Positions 9,911-17,847 of a stretch of 41,478 nt of DNA are shown here, piece after piece. Source of the stretch: Aeromicrobium sp. (GTDB lineage: Bacteria; Actinomycetota; Actinomycetes; Propionibacteriales; Nocardioidaceae); assembly GCA_025964895.1 (NCBI GenBank), contig JAOPXY010000095.1, positions 1 through 41,478 of the forward strand. The letters are read 5' to 3'. Position 1 is the stretch's first letter; the number at the start of each line of letters is the position of its first letter. Both the position numbers and the translations under genes were made by a program. A model generated the notes under the pieces. The model saw only the letters and a program-made list of their open reading frames with translations, was not told the DNA's origin and ran no database searches.

Positions 9911-10756
9911 TCAGGCCTCTCGGGGGGTGGTGGTGGATGTCGCCGGCGCCGGCGCGACCGTCGCGGTGACGCGACGCGACGACCGGCGGCCCACGAACGA
10001 CAGGAGCACGAGCAGGACGAACGCGAACAGCAGCGACGCCAGCGACGCCGCGACCGCGGTCTGGGCATCGCTCTTGCCGAGCAGATTGATCACGACCTGC
10101 AGATTCTCGTAGTTCAGCAGGGAGGCGATCGTGAACTCTCCCAGCACGAGAGCCACCGAGATGAACGCCGCCGACAGCAGCGCCGACCCGATGTTGGGGA
10201 CGATGATCCGCACGATGACGGTGAACCAGCTCGCCCCGAGGCTGCGCGCGGCCTCCGAGAGCGTGACGACGTCGATCGAGGCGAGACCGGCATCGATCGA
10301 CCGGTAGGCGTACGGCAGCACCAGCACCGTGTAGGCGAACGTCAGCGTCAGGCTGCTGTCGCCGAAGAAGTAGGTGACCCACGCGTACACCCCCTCGAGG
10401 CCGACCACCAGCACGATCGCCGGGATCGTCAGGGGCAGCAGGCACAGGAACTCCACGATCCGTGACAGGCCCGGGACACGCAGGCGCACCCACACCATGG
10501 TCGGCACCAGCAGCACGAGCATCAGCGCAACGGTCAGGGCGGCGAGCTCGAGCGACGTCACGATCGCCGACCGCAGCTCGGGGTTCTCGCCCAGCTGCTT
10601 CCAGTAGTCGAGCGTGCGGCCCCTGGCCGGCACCCGGACGCTGAAGCTCGCCATCGACAGCAATGGGACCACGAAGAACGCGCCGAGCACGACGAACACC
10701 GTGATGCGGAAGGCCGCGAGGCGACGTCGGGCGCGCACGCGTGGCGAGGCGGTCAT
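9911..10756 (-). CDS. ABC importer permease, second subunit (PotC-like)
   Basis: Inner-membrane permease of 281 residues, about six transmembrane segments, in the binding-protein-dependent transport family. The cytoplasmic coupling loop is clear: EAARSLGASWFTVIVRIIVPN near residues 180-200, the EAA motif that docks onto the ATPase. ATG 10756 overlaps the stop of the first permease by four bases (ATGA), which indicates tight translational coupling. Its stop is two bases from the ATPase start. It forms the translocation pore with the 284-residue permease upstream. Confidence 0.92.
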   Translation of the reverse strand: MTASPRVRARRRLAAFRITVFVVLGAFFVVPLLSMASFSVRVPARGRTLDYWKQLGENPELRSAIVTSLELAALTVALMLVLLVPTMVWVRLRVPGLSRIVEFLCLLPLTIPAIVLVVGLEGVYAWVTYFFGDSSLTLTFAYTVLVLPYAYRSIDAGLASIDVVTLSEAARSLGASWFTVIVRIIVPNIGSALLSAAFISVALVLGEFTIASLLNYENLQVVINLLGKSDAQTAVAASLASLLFAFVLLVLLSFVGRRSSRRVTATVAPAPATSTTTPREA

Positions 10757-11607
10757 CGCAGCCACCGCGAGGTGCGGCGCACGAGCAGGACGTACAGCGT
10801 CATGACGATGACGACCACGACGATCATGTCGAGCGCCAGCGCGAAGGCCAGGTGCTGCTGACCGAGCACGATCTCGCTGGTCAGCGCGTTGCGCACCAGC
10901 AGCGGCATGATCGGGCTGCCCTGACTCACGAGCGCTGCCGCCGTCGCGTAGGCCGCGAAGGCGTTGGCGAACAGCAGCAGGGTCGAGCCGAGGAAGGCTG
11001 GCAGCAGCAGCGGACCCGCGACGTGGCGCCAGAACTGCCACGTCGACGCGCCGAGGCTCTCGGCGGCCTCGCGCCACTGCGCGCGCATCCCGTCGAGCGA
11101 CGGCAGGAAGACGATGACCATGAGCGGGATCTGGAAATACGTGTAGACCAGCGTCAGGCCTTTGAGCCCGAACAGCCAGCCGCTGCCGAACAGATCGATG
11201 CCGAAGGTGTCGCGGCCGATCTCGGTGATGACACCGGAGAAGCCCAGCGTCGCGATGAACGCGAACGCGAGCGTGACGCCGCCGAACTGCGCCAGGACTC
11301 CGCAGGCGGCCGTGACCGACCTGCGCAGGAGTCCGTCGGGACGCCCCGTCACCACGGCGTACGCCAGCAGCGCGCCCAGCACGGCACCGATGATCGCGCT
11401 GCTTCCCGACAGCACGACGCTGTTCCAGAGCGTCCGCATCACGACGTCGTCGAACAGCGCCTGGATGTTGGACAGACTCGGCTGATCCTCTTCGACGAAG
11501 GCGCCGACGACGACAGCGATCGTCGGAACCAGCAGGAAGATCGCGAGGAAGCCGAGGAACGGCACCAGGCCCAGGGCTGGGGCCAGGCGCCGCACCACGC
11601 GACTCAC
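10753..11607 (-). CDS. ABC importer permease, first subunit (PotB-like)
   Basis: Inner-membrane permease of 284 residues, with about six hydrophobic segments and an EAA coupling loop (EAAESLGASTWQFWRHVAG, about 180-198). It begins 29 bases after the lipoprotein gene stops and overlaps the next permease by four bases. The family includes PotB, AfuB and the 2-aminoethylphosphonate permeases; nothing in the sequence fixes the substrate. There are no lesions. Confidence 0.92.
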   Translation of the reverse strand: MSRVVRRLAPALGLVPFLGFLAIFLLVPTIAVVVGAFVEEDQPSLSNIQALFDDVVMRTLWNSVVLSGSSAIIGAVLGALLAYAVVTGRPDGLLRRSVTAACGVLAQFGGVTLAFAFIATLGFSGVITEIGRDTFGIDLFGSGWLFGLKGLTLVYTYFQIPLMVIVFLPSLDGMRAQWREAAESLGASTWQFWRHVAGPLLLPAFLGSTLLLFANAFAAYATAAALVSQGSPIMPLLVRNALTSEIVLGQQHLAFALALDMIVVVVIVMTLYVLLVRRTSRWLR

Positions 11608-11636
11608 GGGTGGTCACCCAGGAGACGCGGACTCAT

Positions 11637-12752
11637 TCAGCCGGCGACCTTGGACCAGTTCTTCGACAGGTACTCACCCGCGGTCTTGGTCTGCTCCTGC
11701 GTGGGAAGCACCGGGTCGCCCTCGACCTGCGGCAGCTTGCCGTACAGATCTTCGTCGAGCGTGCCGTCGGCCTGCATCGCGTCGGCACGGACTGGCCGCG
11801 CTCCGCCGCCGAGGAACAGGTTCTGGCCCTCGTCGGAGTAGAGGTACTCCTGCCACAACCGGGCGGCGGCCGGGTGCGGCGCATCCTTGTTGACCGCCTG
11901 GTAGTAGTAGCCGCCGACGGCCGCGCCCGAGGGGACGACGACCTTCCACGACGGCAGCTTGGCGGTCTCGGCGGCGTTCGTGTAGTCCCAGTCGATCACG
12001 ACGGGCGTCTGGCCGGACTCGATCGTCGCGGGGGTCGGGTCCAGCGGCAGGAAGTTGCCGGCGTCCTTGAGCTTGCCGAAGAAGTCGACGCCCGGCGCGA
12101 TGTCGTCGGCCGAGCCGCCCGCGGCTACTGCTGCCATGACGACGCCGCTGAACGCGGCGCCGGCCTGGGTCGGGTCACCGTTGAGCGCGACCTTGCCCTT
12201 GAACTCCTTGCCCAGGAGATCGTTTAGGCTCGTGACCTCGGGGACCTTCGCGGAGTCGTAGCCGATCGACATGAATCCGCCGTAGTCGTTGACCCAGGTG
12301 CCGTTCTCGTCCTTGAACTCCGCCGGGACCGAATCGAACGTCTCGACCTTGTACGGCGCGAACATGCTCGTGTTGGCGAGGGCGACCGCCTGGCCGAGGT
12401 CGAACACGTCGGGCGCCCGCTTGGTGCCCTTGAGGCTCGTGGCGGCGTTGATCTCGTCCTGGCTCGCGGCATCGGGCTGGGCGGAGTTGACCGTGATGTC
12501 GTACTTGTTCTCGAAGCCCTTGATGATGTTGCCGTAGTTGGCCCAGGTGGGAGGCAGGGCGATGACGTTGAGCTCGCCCTCCTTCTCCGCGGCCTTCACG
12601 AGCGCGTCCATGCCCCCGAGGTCCTCTGCGGAGGTGGCGCCGGCGGCCTCGGTGTCGTTGCCGGCGTCCTTGTCGGGCGGTCCCCCGCACGCCGCGCCGA
12701 GCGACAGTGCTGCGACGGCGAGGATGCTGACGGTGGTCTTGGCGAGCTTCAC
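11637..12752 (-). CDS. ABC importer substrate-binding lipoprotein (PotD/AfuA-like)
   Basis: Extracytoplasmic solute-binding protein of 371 residues from the GTG at 12752, chosen because it gives a normal lipoprotein signal (positive n-region, hydrophobic core, Cys22 in LSLGAAC). The residue three before Cys is Gly, a relaxed lipobox. A two-lobed binding domain follows (ELNVIALPPTWANYGNII, then PVVIDWDYTNAAETAK and GGYYYQAVNKDAPHPAAARL). This is the class 8 layout shared by polyamine, iron and phosphonate binders. An acidic spacer rich in Asp and Glu follows the Cys. It is the first gene of the importer operon. The 205 bases to the divergent hydrolase at 12958 must hold its promoter, but no operator stands out. 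Confidence 0.92.
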   Translation of the reverse strand: MKLAKTTVSILAVAALSLGAACGGPPDKDAGNDTEAAGATSAEDLGGMDALVKAAEKEGELNVIALPPTWANYGNIIKGFENKYDITVNSAQPDAASQDEINAATSLKGTKRAPDVFDLGQAVALANTSMFAPYKVETFDSVPAEFKDENGTWVNDYGGFMSIGYDSAKVPEVTSLNDLLGKEFKGKVALNGDPTQAGAAFSGVVMAAVAAGGSADDIAPGVDFFGKLKDAGNFLPLDPTPATIESGQTPVVIDWDYTNAAETAKLPSWKVVVPSGAAVGGYYYQAVNKDAPHPAAARLWQEYLYSDEGQNLFLGGGARPVRADAMQADGTLDEDLYGKLPQVEGDPVLPTQEQTKTAGEYLSKNWSKVAG

Positions 12753-12957
12753 TTCTGTTCCCCGATCTTCACGACTCCACGGTGGGTCGGAGGTACCTTC
12801 GCGGCCGCAGGCGTCCGGGTGTCCACATGCGTCCGTCTTTGGAGTGAACAGCAGAAGGCAAGCCAGCGCAAACTCGGTACCGTGCGTCCCTCGTCGGGCG
12901 GTCGCCCCTCGCGTGCCCACAGGTGTCCGCGGGCCGGCAGGATGAGATAGTTCGATC

Positions 12958-13716
12958 GTGACGAGCTATCACCGCTACGCGGCTGTCGGGGACTCGTGGA
13001 CCGAAGGCGTCGGCGACCCGGACCCCACCCGTCCGAACGGCCTACGGGGGTGGGCCGATCGTGTCGCCGAGGTGCTCGCGACGAGATCGGCGGAGTTCGG
13101 CTATGCCAACTTCGCGATCCGCGGCCACCGGATCGGCGAGATCATCGACCAGCAGCTCGATCCCGCACTTGCTCTGCAGCCCGATCTGCTCACGTTCCAG
13201 GGTGCGGGCAACGACATTCTGCGCACCCGGGTAGACCTCGACACCTTGGTCGGCGACATCGACATCGCTGTGGGCCGCGCCAACGAGGCGGGCGCGACCG
13301 TCGTCCTGTTCACCCACGGCGCTGCCGCATCCGGACCGTTCGCGGCCCTGCGTGGACGCATCGCGATCTTCAACGAGCTGATCCGCGAGGTCGTCGACAC
13401 GCGCGACGCCGTGCTCGTCGACAACTGGCGCATCCGCGAGGCCCCCGACAGCCGCCTGTGGGACACCGACCGCGTGCACCTGTCACCCCTCGGGCACCAT
13501 CGTGCGGCCCTCGAGGTCCTCGACAGCTTGGGTGTCCCCCACGCGCACCCGATCTTCGACCTGCCCGAGACCGAGGCCACCTCACGGCGCTCGCAGCTGC
13601 GCACCGATCTGGAGTGGGCACGGACGTTCGTCGGGCCCTGGGTGTACCGCCGCGTCACCGGACGGTCGTCCGGCGACGGAGTCCTGCCCAAGCGGCCGGA
13701 GCTGTCGTCGATCTGA
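12958..13716 (+). CDS. SGNH/GDSL-type hydrolase
   Basis: Serine esterase or lipase-like enzyme of 252 residues with the SGNH fold. The blocks are visible: GDSWTEG with nucleophile Ser13, Gly56 in AIRGHR, GAGND with Asn85, and DRVHLS with Asp171 and His174. The start is a GTG at 12958. There is no signal peptide, so it is probably cytoplasmic. The natural ester is unknown. It is divergent from the ABC importer lipoprotein and convergent with the SRPBCC gene, with a small hairpin between the stops. Confidence 0.9.
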   Translation: MTSYHRYAAVGDSWTEGVGDPDPTRPNGLRGWADRVAEVLATRSAEFGYANFAIRGHRIGEIIDQQLDPALALQPDLLTFQGAGNDILRTRVDLDTLVGDIDIAVGRANEAGATVVLFTHGAAASGPFAALRGRIAIFNELIREVVDTRDAVLVDNWRIREAPDSRLWDTDRVHLSPLGHHRAALEVLDSLGVPHAHPIFDLPETEATSRRSQLRTDLEWARTFVGPWVYRRVTGRSSGDGVLPKRPELSSI

Positions 13717-13726
13717 GACCGTCCGT

Positions 13727-13749
13727 ACGACGACGTCACCCTTCGTCGT
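13727..13749. terminator. Weak hairpin between convergent genes
   Basis: ACGACGA (13727-13733) pairs exactly with TCGTCGT (13743-13749) around a nine-base loop. It lies between the hydrolase stop (13716) and spans the SRPBCC stop (13736-13738). It could act as a shared terminator. There is no T-tract, as is usual at high GC. Confidence 0.4.
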
Positions 13750-14536
13750 GCCGGGCCGCGAGCCCCTCCAACCAGGCCCGCCAGGCGGGTTCCTCGCGCC
13801 GCACGTGATCGGCGGCGTCTTCGGAGAACAGGTACGCCCTCGCACCCGCCATGGACGTGCCCTCGCCCTCGTCGAACGTGAAGAGGCTCAGTATCCCCGG
13901 CACGGGGGACGTGATGCGGATCAGCGCCTGCCGCTCCCCCGCCCGCTCGACCGTGCCGGTCGTGCCGAGCACCTCGACCGTCGAGCCCTCTTCGCCCAAC
14001 CCCACCGACTCGTGCAGGGTCTTCCAGAGGGCCTCCGCGTCGCGGGGGTGGGAGGCGGTGACCTCCAGCTGCGTGGCCTCCTGGCCCGGGAAGTACCCCA
14101 GGTACAGGCGCAGATTGTCGAAGAAAGGCATCCAGTTGGCGCCCATCTCGTCCCAGAACTCCGATTCCCAGTCGGCGCCGGTGCCGAAGCCGCTGCTGGT
14201 GACCCGTACGACGCACGTGCCGCCGGACTGCGCCTCGACGAGGAACTCCGACCTCAGCGGACTGAGCGCGTCCGGCTCCTTGCCCATGAGGGCGGCCCAG
14301 TCCTCCTCGTAGACGAGGCGGCGCGGCGGCTCCCAGTCGGTGACCCGACCGTCGGAGCCCATCTCCGGGCCCATGCTGAAGTGCAGGGAGCCGCCCTCGT
14401 GCTCCTCCATGTCGGTCGGCAGGAACCAGGCGCTCATGCCCTTCGCCGTGGCGATGGCCTGCCAGACCTCTTCGGCGGTGCCTGGAACCTCGACGGCGAA
14501 CTCGAGACGGTACGGGACGTTCGGTGTCGTGCTCAT
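13736..14536 (-). CDS. SRPBCC/AHSA1-domain protein
   Basis: Protein of 266 residues with two START-like (SRPBCC/AHSA1) halves: about 1-155 (LEFAVEVPGTAEEVWQAI, then SMGPEMGSDGRVTDWEPPRRLVYEEDW) and a more divergent second half. Such domains form a hydrophobic pocket for a ligand; the partner here is unknown. ATG 14536 overlaps the stop of the ArsR-like regulator (ATGA), the common regulator-AHSA1 pairing in actinobacteria. It is therefore probably co-expressed from the palindrome-bearing promoter at about 15125-15150. Confidence 0.88.
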   Translation of the reverse strand: MSTTPNVPYRLEFAVEVPGTAEEVWQAIATAKGMSAWFLPTDMEEHEGGSLHFSMGPEMGSDGRVTDWEPPRRLVYEEDWAALMGKEPDALSPLRSEFLVEAQSGGTCVVRVTSSGFGTGADWESEFWDEMGANWMPFFDNLRLYLGYFPGQEATQLEVTASHPRDAEALWKTLHESVGLGEEGSTVEVLGTTGTVERAGERQALIRITSPVPGILSLFTFDEGEGTSMAGARAYLFSEDAADHVRREEPAWRAWLEGLAARHDEG

Positions 14537-15111
14537 CTGATCTCCTCGGGAAGCGGGTGTGCGGCGACGACGAGCCGGTGCGGGCGCCCGTCGTCGTGGT
14601 GGTACCGAGCGGCCAGGTCGAGCACCGCGGCGGTCAGGTCGTCGGCGAAGGCAGCCCGATCGGCGGCGGACCGGAAGCCGATCTGCGTGTCGATCGTCAG
14701 CGTCGGCAGGCGCCTGCCGGACGCATCGGCCCGGCGCGCCAGGGCGCCGACCTCGCGCACGACCCGGCCTGCCAGCGCGACGAGGTAGCCGGCCGAGAGG
14801 TGGTCGGGGTTGGCGTCCGGGTCGGCCGCGACCGCGCTCACCGCGGCGGGCGACACGACGTACGACGTCGCCGAGGCCTGCAGCACCCGCTCGGTGATGC
14901 CGCCGTGGCGACGCTCCTCGGTCAGCTCGACCAGTCCGTGCGCCTCGAGGGCCTTCAGGTGGTAGTTGATCTTCTGCCGCGTGATGCCGATCCGGGCGGC
15001 GAGGGCCGAAGCCGATGCCGGCACGGTGAGCTCGCCGAGCAGGCGGGCCCGGACCGGGTCCAGAGCCGCCGCTGCCGCACTCGCGTCCTCGATGACCTCG
15101 ACGTCGTTCAT
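14533..15111 (-). CDS. ArsR-like winged-helix regulator
   Basis: Transcriptional regulator of 192 residues with a winged-helix domain at about 15-85. ALDPVRARLLGEL, a recognition helix IGITRQKINYHLKALEAHGLVEL and a wing with RRHGGITERVL are visible. The C-terminal half (about 95-192) is predicted to be mostly helical and has no recognised motif. ATG 15111 was chosen because the upstream extension crosses the promoter palindrome. It is the first gene of a two-gene operon with the SRPBCC protein. A perfect 9-bp inverted repeat lies 14-39 bases upstream and fits autoregulation. The effector is unknown; no metal-binding Cys pair is seen. Confidence 0.88.
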   Translation of the reverse strand: MNDVEVIEDASAAAAALDPVRARLLGELTVPASASALAARIGITRQKINYHLKALEAHGLVELTEERRHGGITERVLQASATSYVVSPAAVSAVAADPDANPDHLSAGYLVALAGRVVREVGALARRADASGRRLPTLTIDTQIGFRSAADRAAFADDLTAAVLDLAARYHHDDGRPHRLVVAAHPLPEEIR

Positions 15112-15124
15112 AGGCACCACGATG

Positions 15125-15150
15125 TGCTTGACAATAATGTTTGTCAAGCA
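15125..15150 (-). promoter_or_regulatory. Palindromic operator upstream of the ArsR-like gene
   Basis: TGCTTGACA (15125-15133) and TGTCAAGCA (15142-15150) are perfect inverted repeats with an eight-base AT-rich spacer. Both arms contain TTGACA-like hexamers in opposite orientations, so the site could overlap -35 elements of divergent promoters. Its position directly before the regulator start suggests that this protein binds it. Confidence 0.6.
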
Positions 15151-15161
15151 TCGGACAGAGA

Positions 15162-15200
15162 ATGATGCATCCTGGCCAGATACCGGTCTCGATGCATCAT
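15162..15200. promoter_or_regulatory. Paired GATGCATC palindromes, 10-bp inverted repeat
   Basis: ATGATGCATC (15162-15171) and GATGCATCAT (15191-15200) are perfect inverted repeats 19 bases apart. Each arm also contains the self-complementary octamer GATGCATC. The pair lies between the regulator's operator and the exonuclease start at 15239. It may be a second operator or an RNA hairpin in the exonuclease leader; the role is unknown. Confidence 0.5.
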
Positions 15201-15238
15201 CTTTCGTCGCTCCGGACCGGACGTACGATGGGACCGCG

Positions 15239-16243
15239 ATGCCAGCTCCCGACGACCGTCCCCGCAGGCTGCTGCTCGTGGTCGACGCCCCCTCGCTGCT
15301 GCACCGCAACCACCACGCCCGGGCGCACACCGCGATCACCGATCGGTCCGGACGTCCGGCGTGGGCGCTGCACGGGATGCTGCGCCAGATCCTCGAGGCG
15401 ATCGACGGCTTCGCCCCCGATGCGGTCATCTTCGGGCTCGACGACCGGATCGCGTCCGACCGGCGCGACTTCTATCCCGACTACAAGGCCGGCCGCGCCG
15501 AGAAGGACGCGGCCCTGGTCGAGCAGCTCGACCGCGCCGGCGCACTGCTCGACGCGCTGGGGCTCGCGACGCTGACTCCGCCGGGCCTCGAGGCCGACGA
15601 CGTCAGTGCGTCGGGGGCCCGGTGGGCGGTCGACCACGGCTGGGACTGCGTCATCATCACGTCCGACCGGGACGCGTTCGCGCACATCAGCGACCACACG
15701 CAGGTGCTGCGCCTGATCAACGGCGGCATCAACGGCTCGCCCATGCTCAACCCGGCCCGGCTCGTCGCCCTGTACGGCGTCGCGGCCGAGCACTACCTCG
15801 ACTTCGCCGCGCTGCGCGGGGACGCGAGCGACAACCTGCCGGGCGTCAGCGGCATCGGCGAGAAGACCGCCGCCGCGCTGCTCACTCAGGTCGGGTCCAT
15901 GCGCAGTGTCTGGGCGGACGTCGACCACAACGCGGGCCGCATCGTCGCGGCGACCCTCGACTCCTGGGCGGAGGAGACCGGATCGCGGCGGATGGGGGCC
16001 ACCGTCGTGCGCCGTCTCACGACCTCGGCCGCCCGAGAGCGCTTCGACTTCAACCTGCGGCTCATGGCGGGGCGCGACGACCTCGACCTGGGCCTCACGC
16101 CGGACGTTCCCGGCACCCCCGGGCTGCTGCCCCTCGATGCCGAGCGGGTCAACCGCGTCGTGGGCTATCTCGGTGTCGAGGCGACGACGTCGCTGGCGAT
16201 CCGGGTCCTCAGCACGGACCCGGCCTCTGCCGCGTTGCGCTGA
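15239..16243 (+). CDS. 5'-3' exonuclease (FEN / Pol I N-terminal type)
   Basis: Structure-specific 5' nuclease of 334 residues, homologous to the N-terminal domain of DNA polymerase I but stand-alone. Metal-binding acidic residues are visible: Asp16 (LLVVDAPS), Glu118-Ala-Asp120-Asp121 (GLEADD), and Asp143 and Asp145 (TSDRDAF). The DNA-binding helix-three-turn region contains Asp195 and Asp198 in GDASDNLPGVSGIGEKT. It would remove RNA primers or flaps. The prfC GTG is 18 bases beyond its stop, so the two may share a transcript. The start was chosen at ATG 15239 because upstream in-frame codons cross the operator region. Confidence 0.92.
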   Translation: MPAPDDRPRRLLLVVDAPSLLHRNHHARAHTAITDRSGRPAWALHGMLRQILEAIDGFAPDAVIFGLDDRIASDRRDFYPDYKAGRAEKDAALVEQLDRAGALLDALGLATLTPPGLEADDVSASGARWAVDHGWDCVIITSDRDAFAHISDHTQVLRLINGGINGSPMLNPARLVALYGVAAEHYLDFAALRGDASDNLPGVSGIGEKTAAALLTQVGSMRSVWADVDHNAGRIVAATLDSWAEETGSRRMGATVVRRLTTSAARERFDFNLRLMAGRDDLDLGLTPDVPGTPGLLPLDAERVNRVVGYLGVEATTSLAIRVLSTDPASAALR

Positions 16244-16261
16244 GACCGGTAAATTCACCAG

Positions 16262-17827
16262 GTGCCCGACAACCGCCCCCGCCGCACCTTCGCGGTCATC
16301 AGCCACCCCGACGCCGGCAAGTCCACGCTGACCGAGGCCCTTGCGCTGCACGCCCGTGTGATCACCGAGGCCGGCGCCGTGCACGGCAAGGGCGACCGCC
16401 GCGCGACGGTGTCGGACTGGATGGCGATGGAGAAGGCCCGCGGCATCTCGATCACGTCCGCGGCGCTGCAGTTCGTGTACCGCGACCACGTCGTCAACCT
16501 CGTCGACACCCCAGGCCACAGCGACTTCTCCGAGGACACCTACCGCGTGCTGTCGGCCGTCGACTCCGCCGTCATGCTCGTCGACGCCGGCAAGGGGCTG
16601 GAGCCCCAGACCCTCAAGCTGTTCCGGGTGTGCGCACTGCGCGGCATCCCCGTCATCACCGTCATCAACAAGTGGGACCGTCCCGGCCTCTCGCCGCTGG
16701 GCCTAATGGACGAGATCGAGCAGCAGATCAAGCTGCGCCCGACCCCGCTGACGTGGCCGGTCGGCGAGGCCGGTGACTTCCGTGGCGTCCTCGACCGCCG
16801 CACGGGCGAGTTCGTCAAGTACACGCGCACCGCCGGCGGCGCCACGCGCGCGCCCGAGCGCCGCATGGACGCGTCCGAGGTCGAGGACGTCGACGCCGAG
16901 GCGTGGGCAGCGGCGTCGGACGAGCACGAGCTGCTCGCGCTCGACGACTACGACCACGACCAGGAGCGGTTCCTCGCCGGCGAGACGACACCGGTCATGT
17001 TCGCGTCCGCCCTGCAGAACTTCGGCGTGGCCCAGCTGCTCGACCTGCTGCTCGACCTCGCGCCGGCCCCGAGCGAGACCGCCGGAGTCGACGGCACCGT
17101 CCGGCAGGTCGACGACGACTTCAGCGCCTTCGTCTTCAAGGTGCAGTCCGGCATGAACAGCTCACACCGCGACCGCATGGCCTACGCGCGCGTGGTGTCG
17201 GGGACGTTCGAGCGCGGCATGGTCGTGACGCACGCCTCGACCGGACGTCCGTTCGCGACGAAGTACGCCCAGGCCCTCTTCGGCCGCGAGACCACCTCGG
17301 TCGAGCATGCGTCGCCGGGCGACATCATCGGCTTCGTCAACGCGCAGGCGCTGCGGGTAGGCGACACGGTCTACGACGGCGCGCCCATCGACTACCCGCC
17401 GGTGCCGAGCTTCGCGCCCGAGCACTTCATGACCGTGTCGGCCCGCGACATCGGCCGGTACAAGCAGTTCCGCCGCGGCATCGAGCAGCTCGACCAGGAG
17501 GGCGTCGTCCAGGTGCTCCGGTCCGATCTGCGCGGCGACCAGAGCCCCGTCCTCGCCGCCGTCGGCCCCCTGCAGTTCGAGGTCGTCGAGGAGCGGATGA
17601 CCCACGAGTTCACCTCACCGATCCGCCTGTCACGCCTCGACTACCAGGTGGCCCGCCGCACCGACGCCGCCGGCGCCGAGGAGCTCAAGGGCCTGCGCGG
17701 CGTCGAGGTGCTGCAGCGCACCGACGGCACGTACCTGGCGCTGTTCACCGACAAGTGGCGCGCCGGCCACACGGCCCGCGAGCACCCGGACGTCCTGCTC
17801 GAGGAGCTCCCCGCCGGAGGCAGCTGA
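16262..17827 (+). CDS. prfC: Peptide chain release factor 3
   Basis: GTPase RF3, which ejects RF1/RF2 from the ribosome after peptide release. It has 521 residues, the normal RF3 length, with a GTG start. GTP-binding motifs: SHPDAGKST (14-22), GISIT switch region (61-65), DTPGHSDF (82-89), NKWD (136-139). The EF-Tu-like domain 2 and the RF3-specific C-terminal domain follow (VQVLRSDLRGDQSPVLAAVG, PLQFEVVEERM). The stop codon lies inside a hairpin shared with the convergent molybdenum hydroxylase operon. Confidence 0.96.
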   Translation: MPDNRPRRTFAVISHPDAGKSTLTEALALHARVITEAGAVHGKGDRRATVSDWMAMEKARGISITSAALQFVYRDHVVNLVDTPGHSDFSEDTYRVLSAVDSAVMLVDAGKGLEPQTLKLFRVCALRGIPVITVINKWDRPGLSPLGLMDEIEQQIKLRPTPLTWPVGEAGDFRGVLDRRTGEFVKYTRTAGGATRAPERRMDASEVEDVDAEAWAAASDEHELLALDDYDHDQERFLAGETTPVMFASALQNFGVAQLLDLLLDLAPAPSETAGVDGTVRQVDDDFSAFVFKVQSGMNSSHRDRMAYARVVSGTFERGMVVTHASTGRPFATKYAQALFGRETTSVEHASPGDIIGFVNAQALRVGDTVYDGAPIDYPPVPSFAPEHFMTVSARDIGRYKQFRRGIEQLDQEGVVQVLRSDLRGDQSPVLAAVGPLQFEVVEERMTHEFTSPIRLSRLDYQVARRTDAAGAEELKGLRGVEVLQRTDGTYLALFTDKWRAGHTAREHPDVLLEELPAGGS

Positions 17828-17847
17828 CCCGCCGGGCCCCGGTCAGC
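17823..17847. terminator. Hairpin spanning both convergent stop codons
   Basis: GCTGACC (17823-17829) and GGTCAGC (17841-17847) are perfect inverted repeats around an 11-base GC-rich loop. The left arm contains the prfC TGA and the right arm the complement of the hydroxylase TGA. It probably ends transcription from both sides. Confidence 0.6.

Noticed and set aside
9009-10112. 367-codon plus-strand open frame
   Set aside because: Shadow of the ABC ATPase and permease genes; composition is typical of antisense GC-rich frames and it has no motifs.
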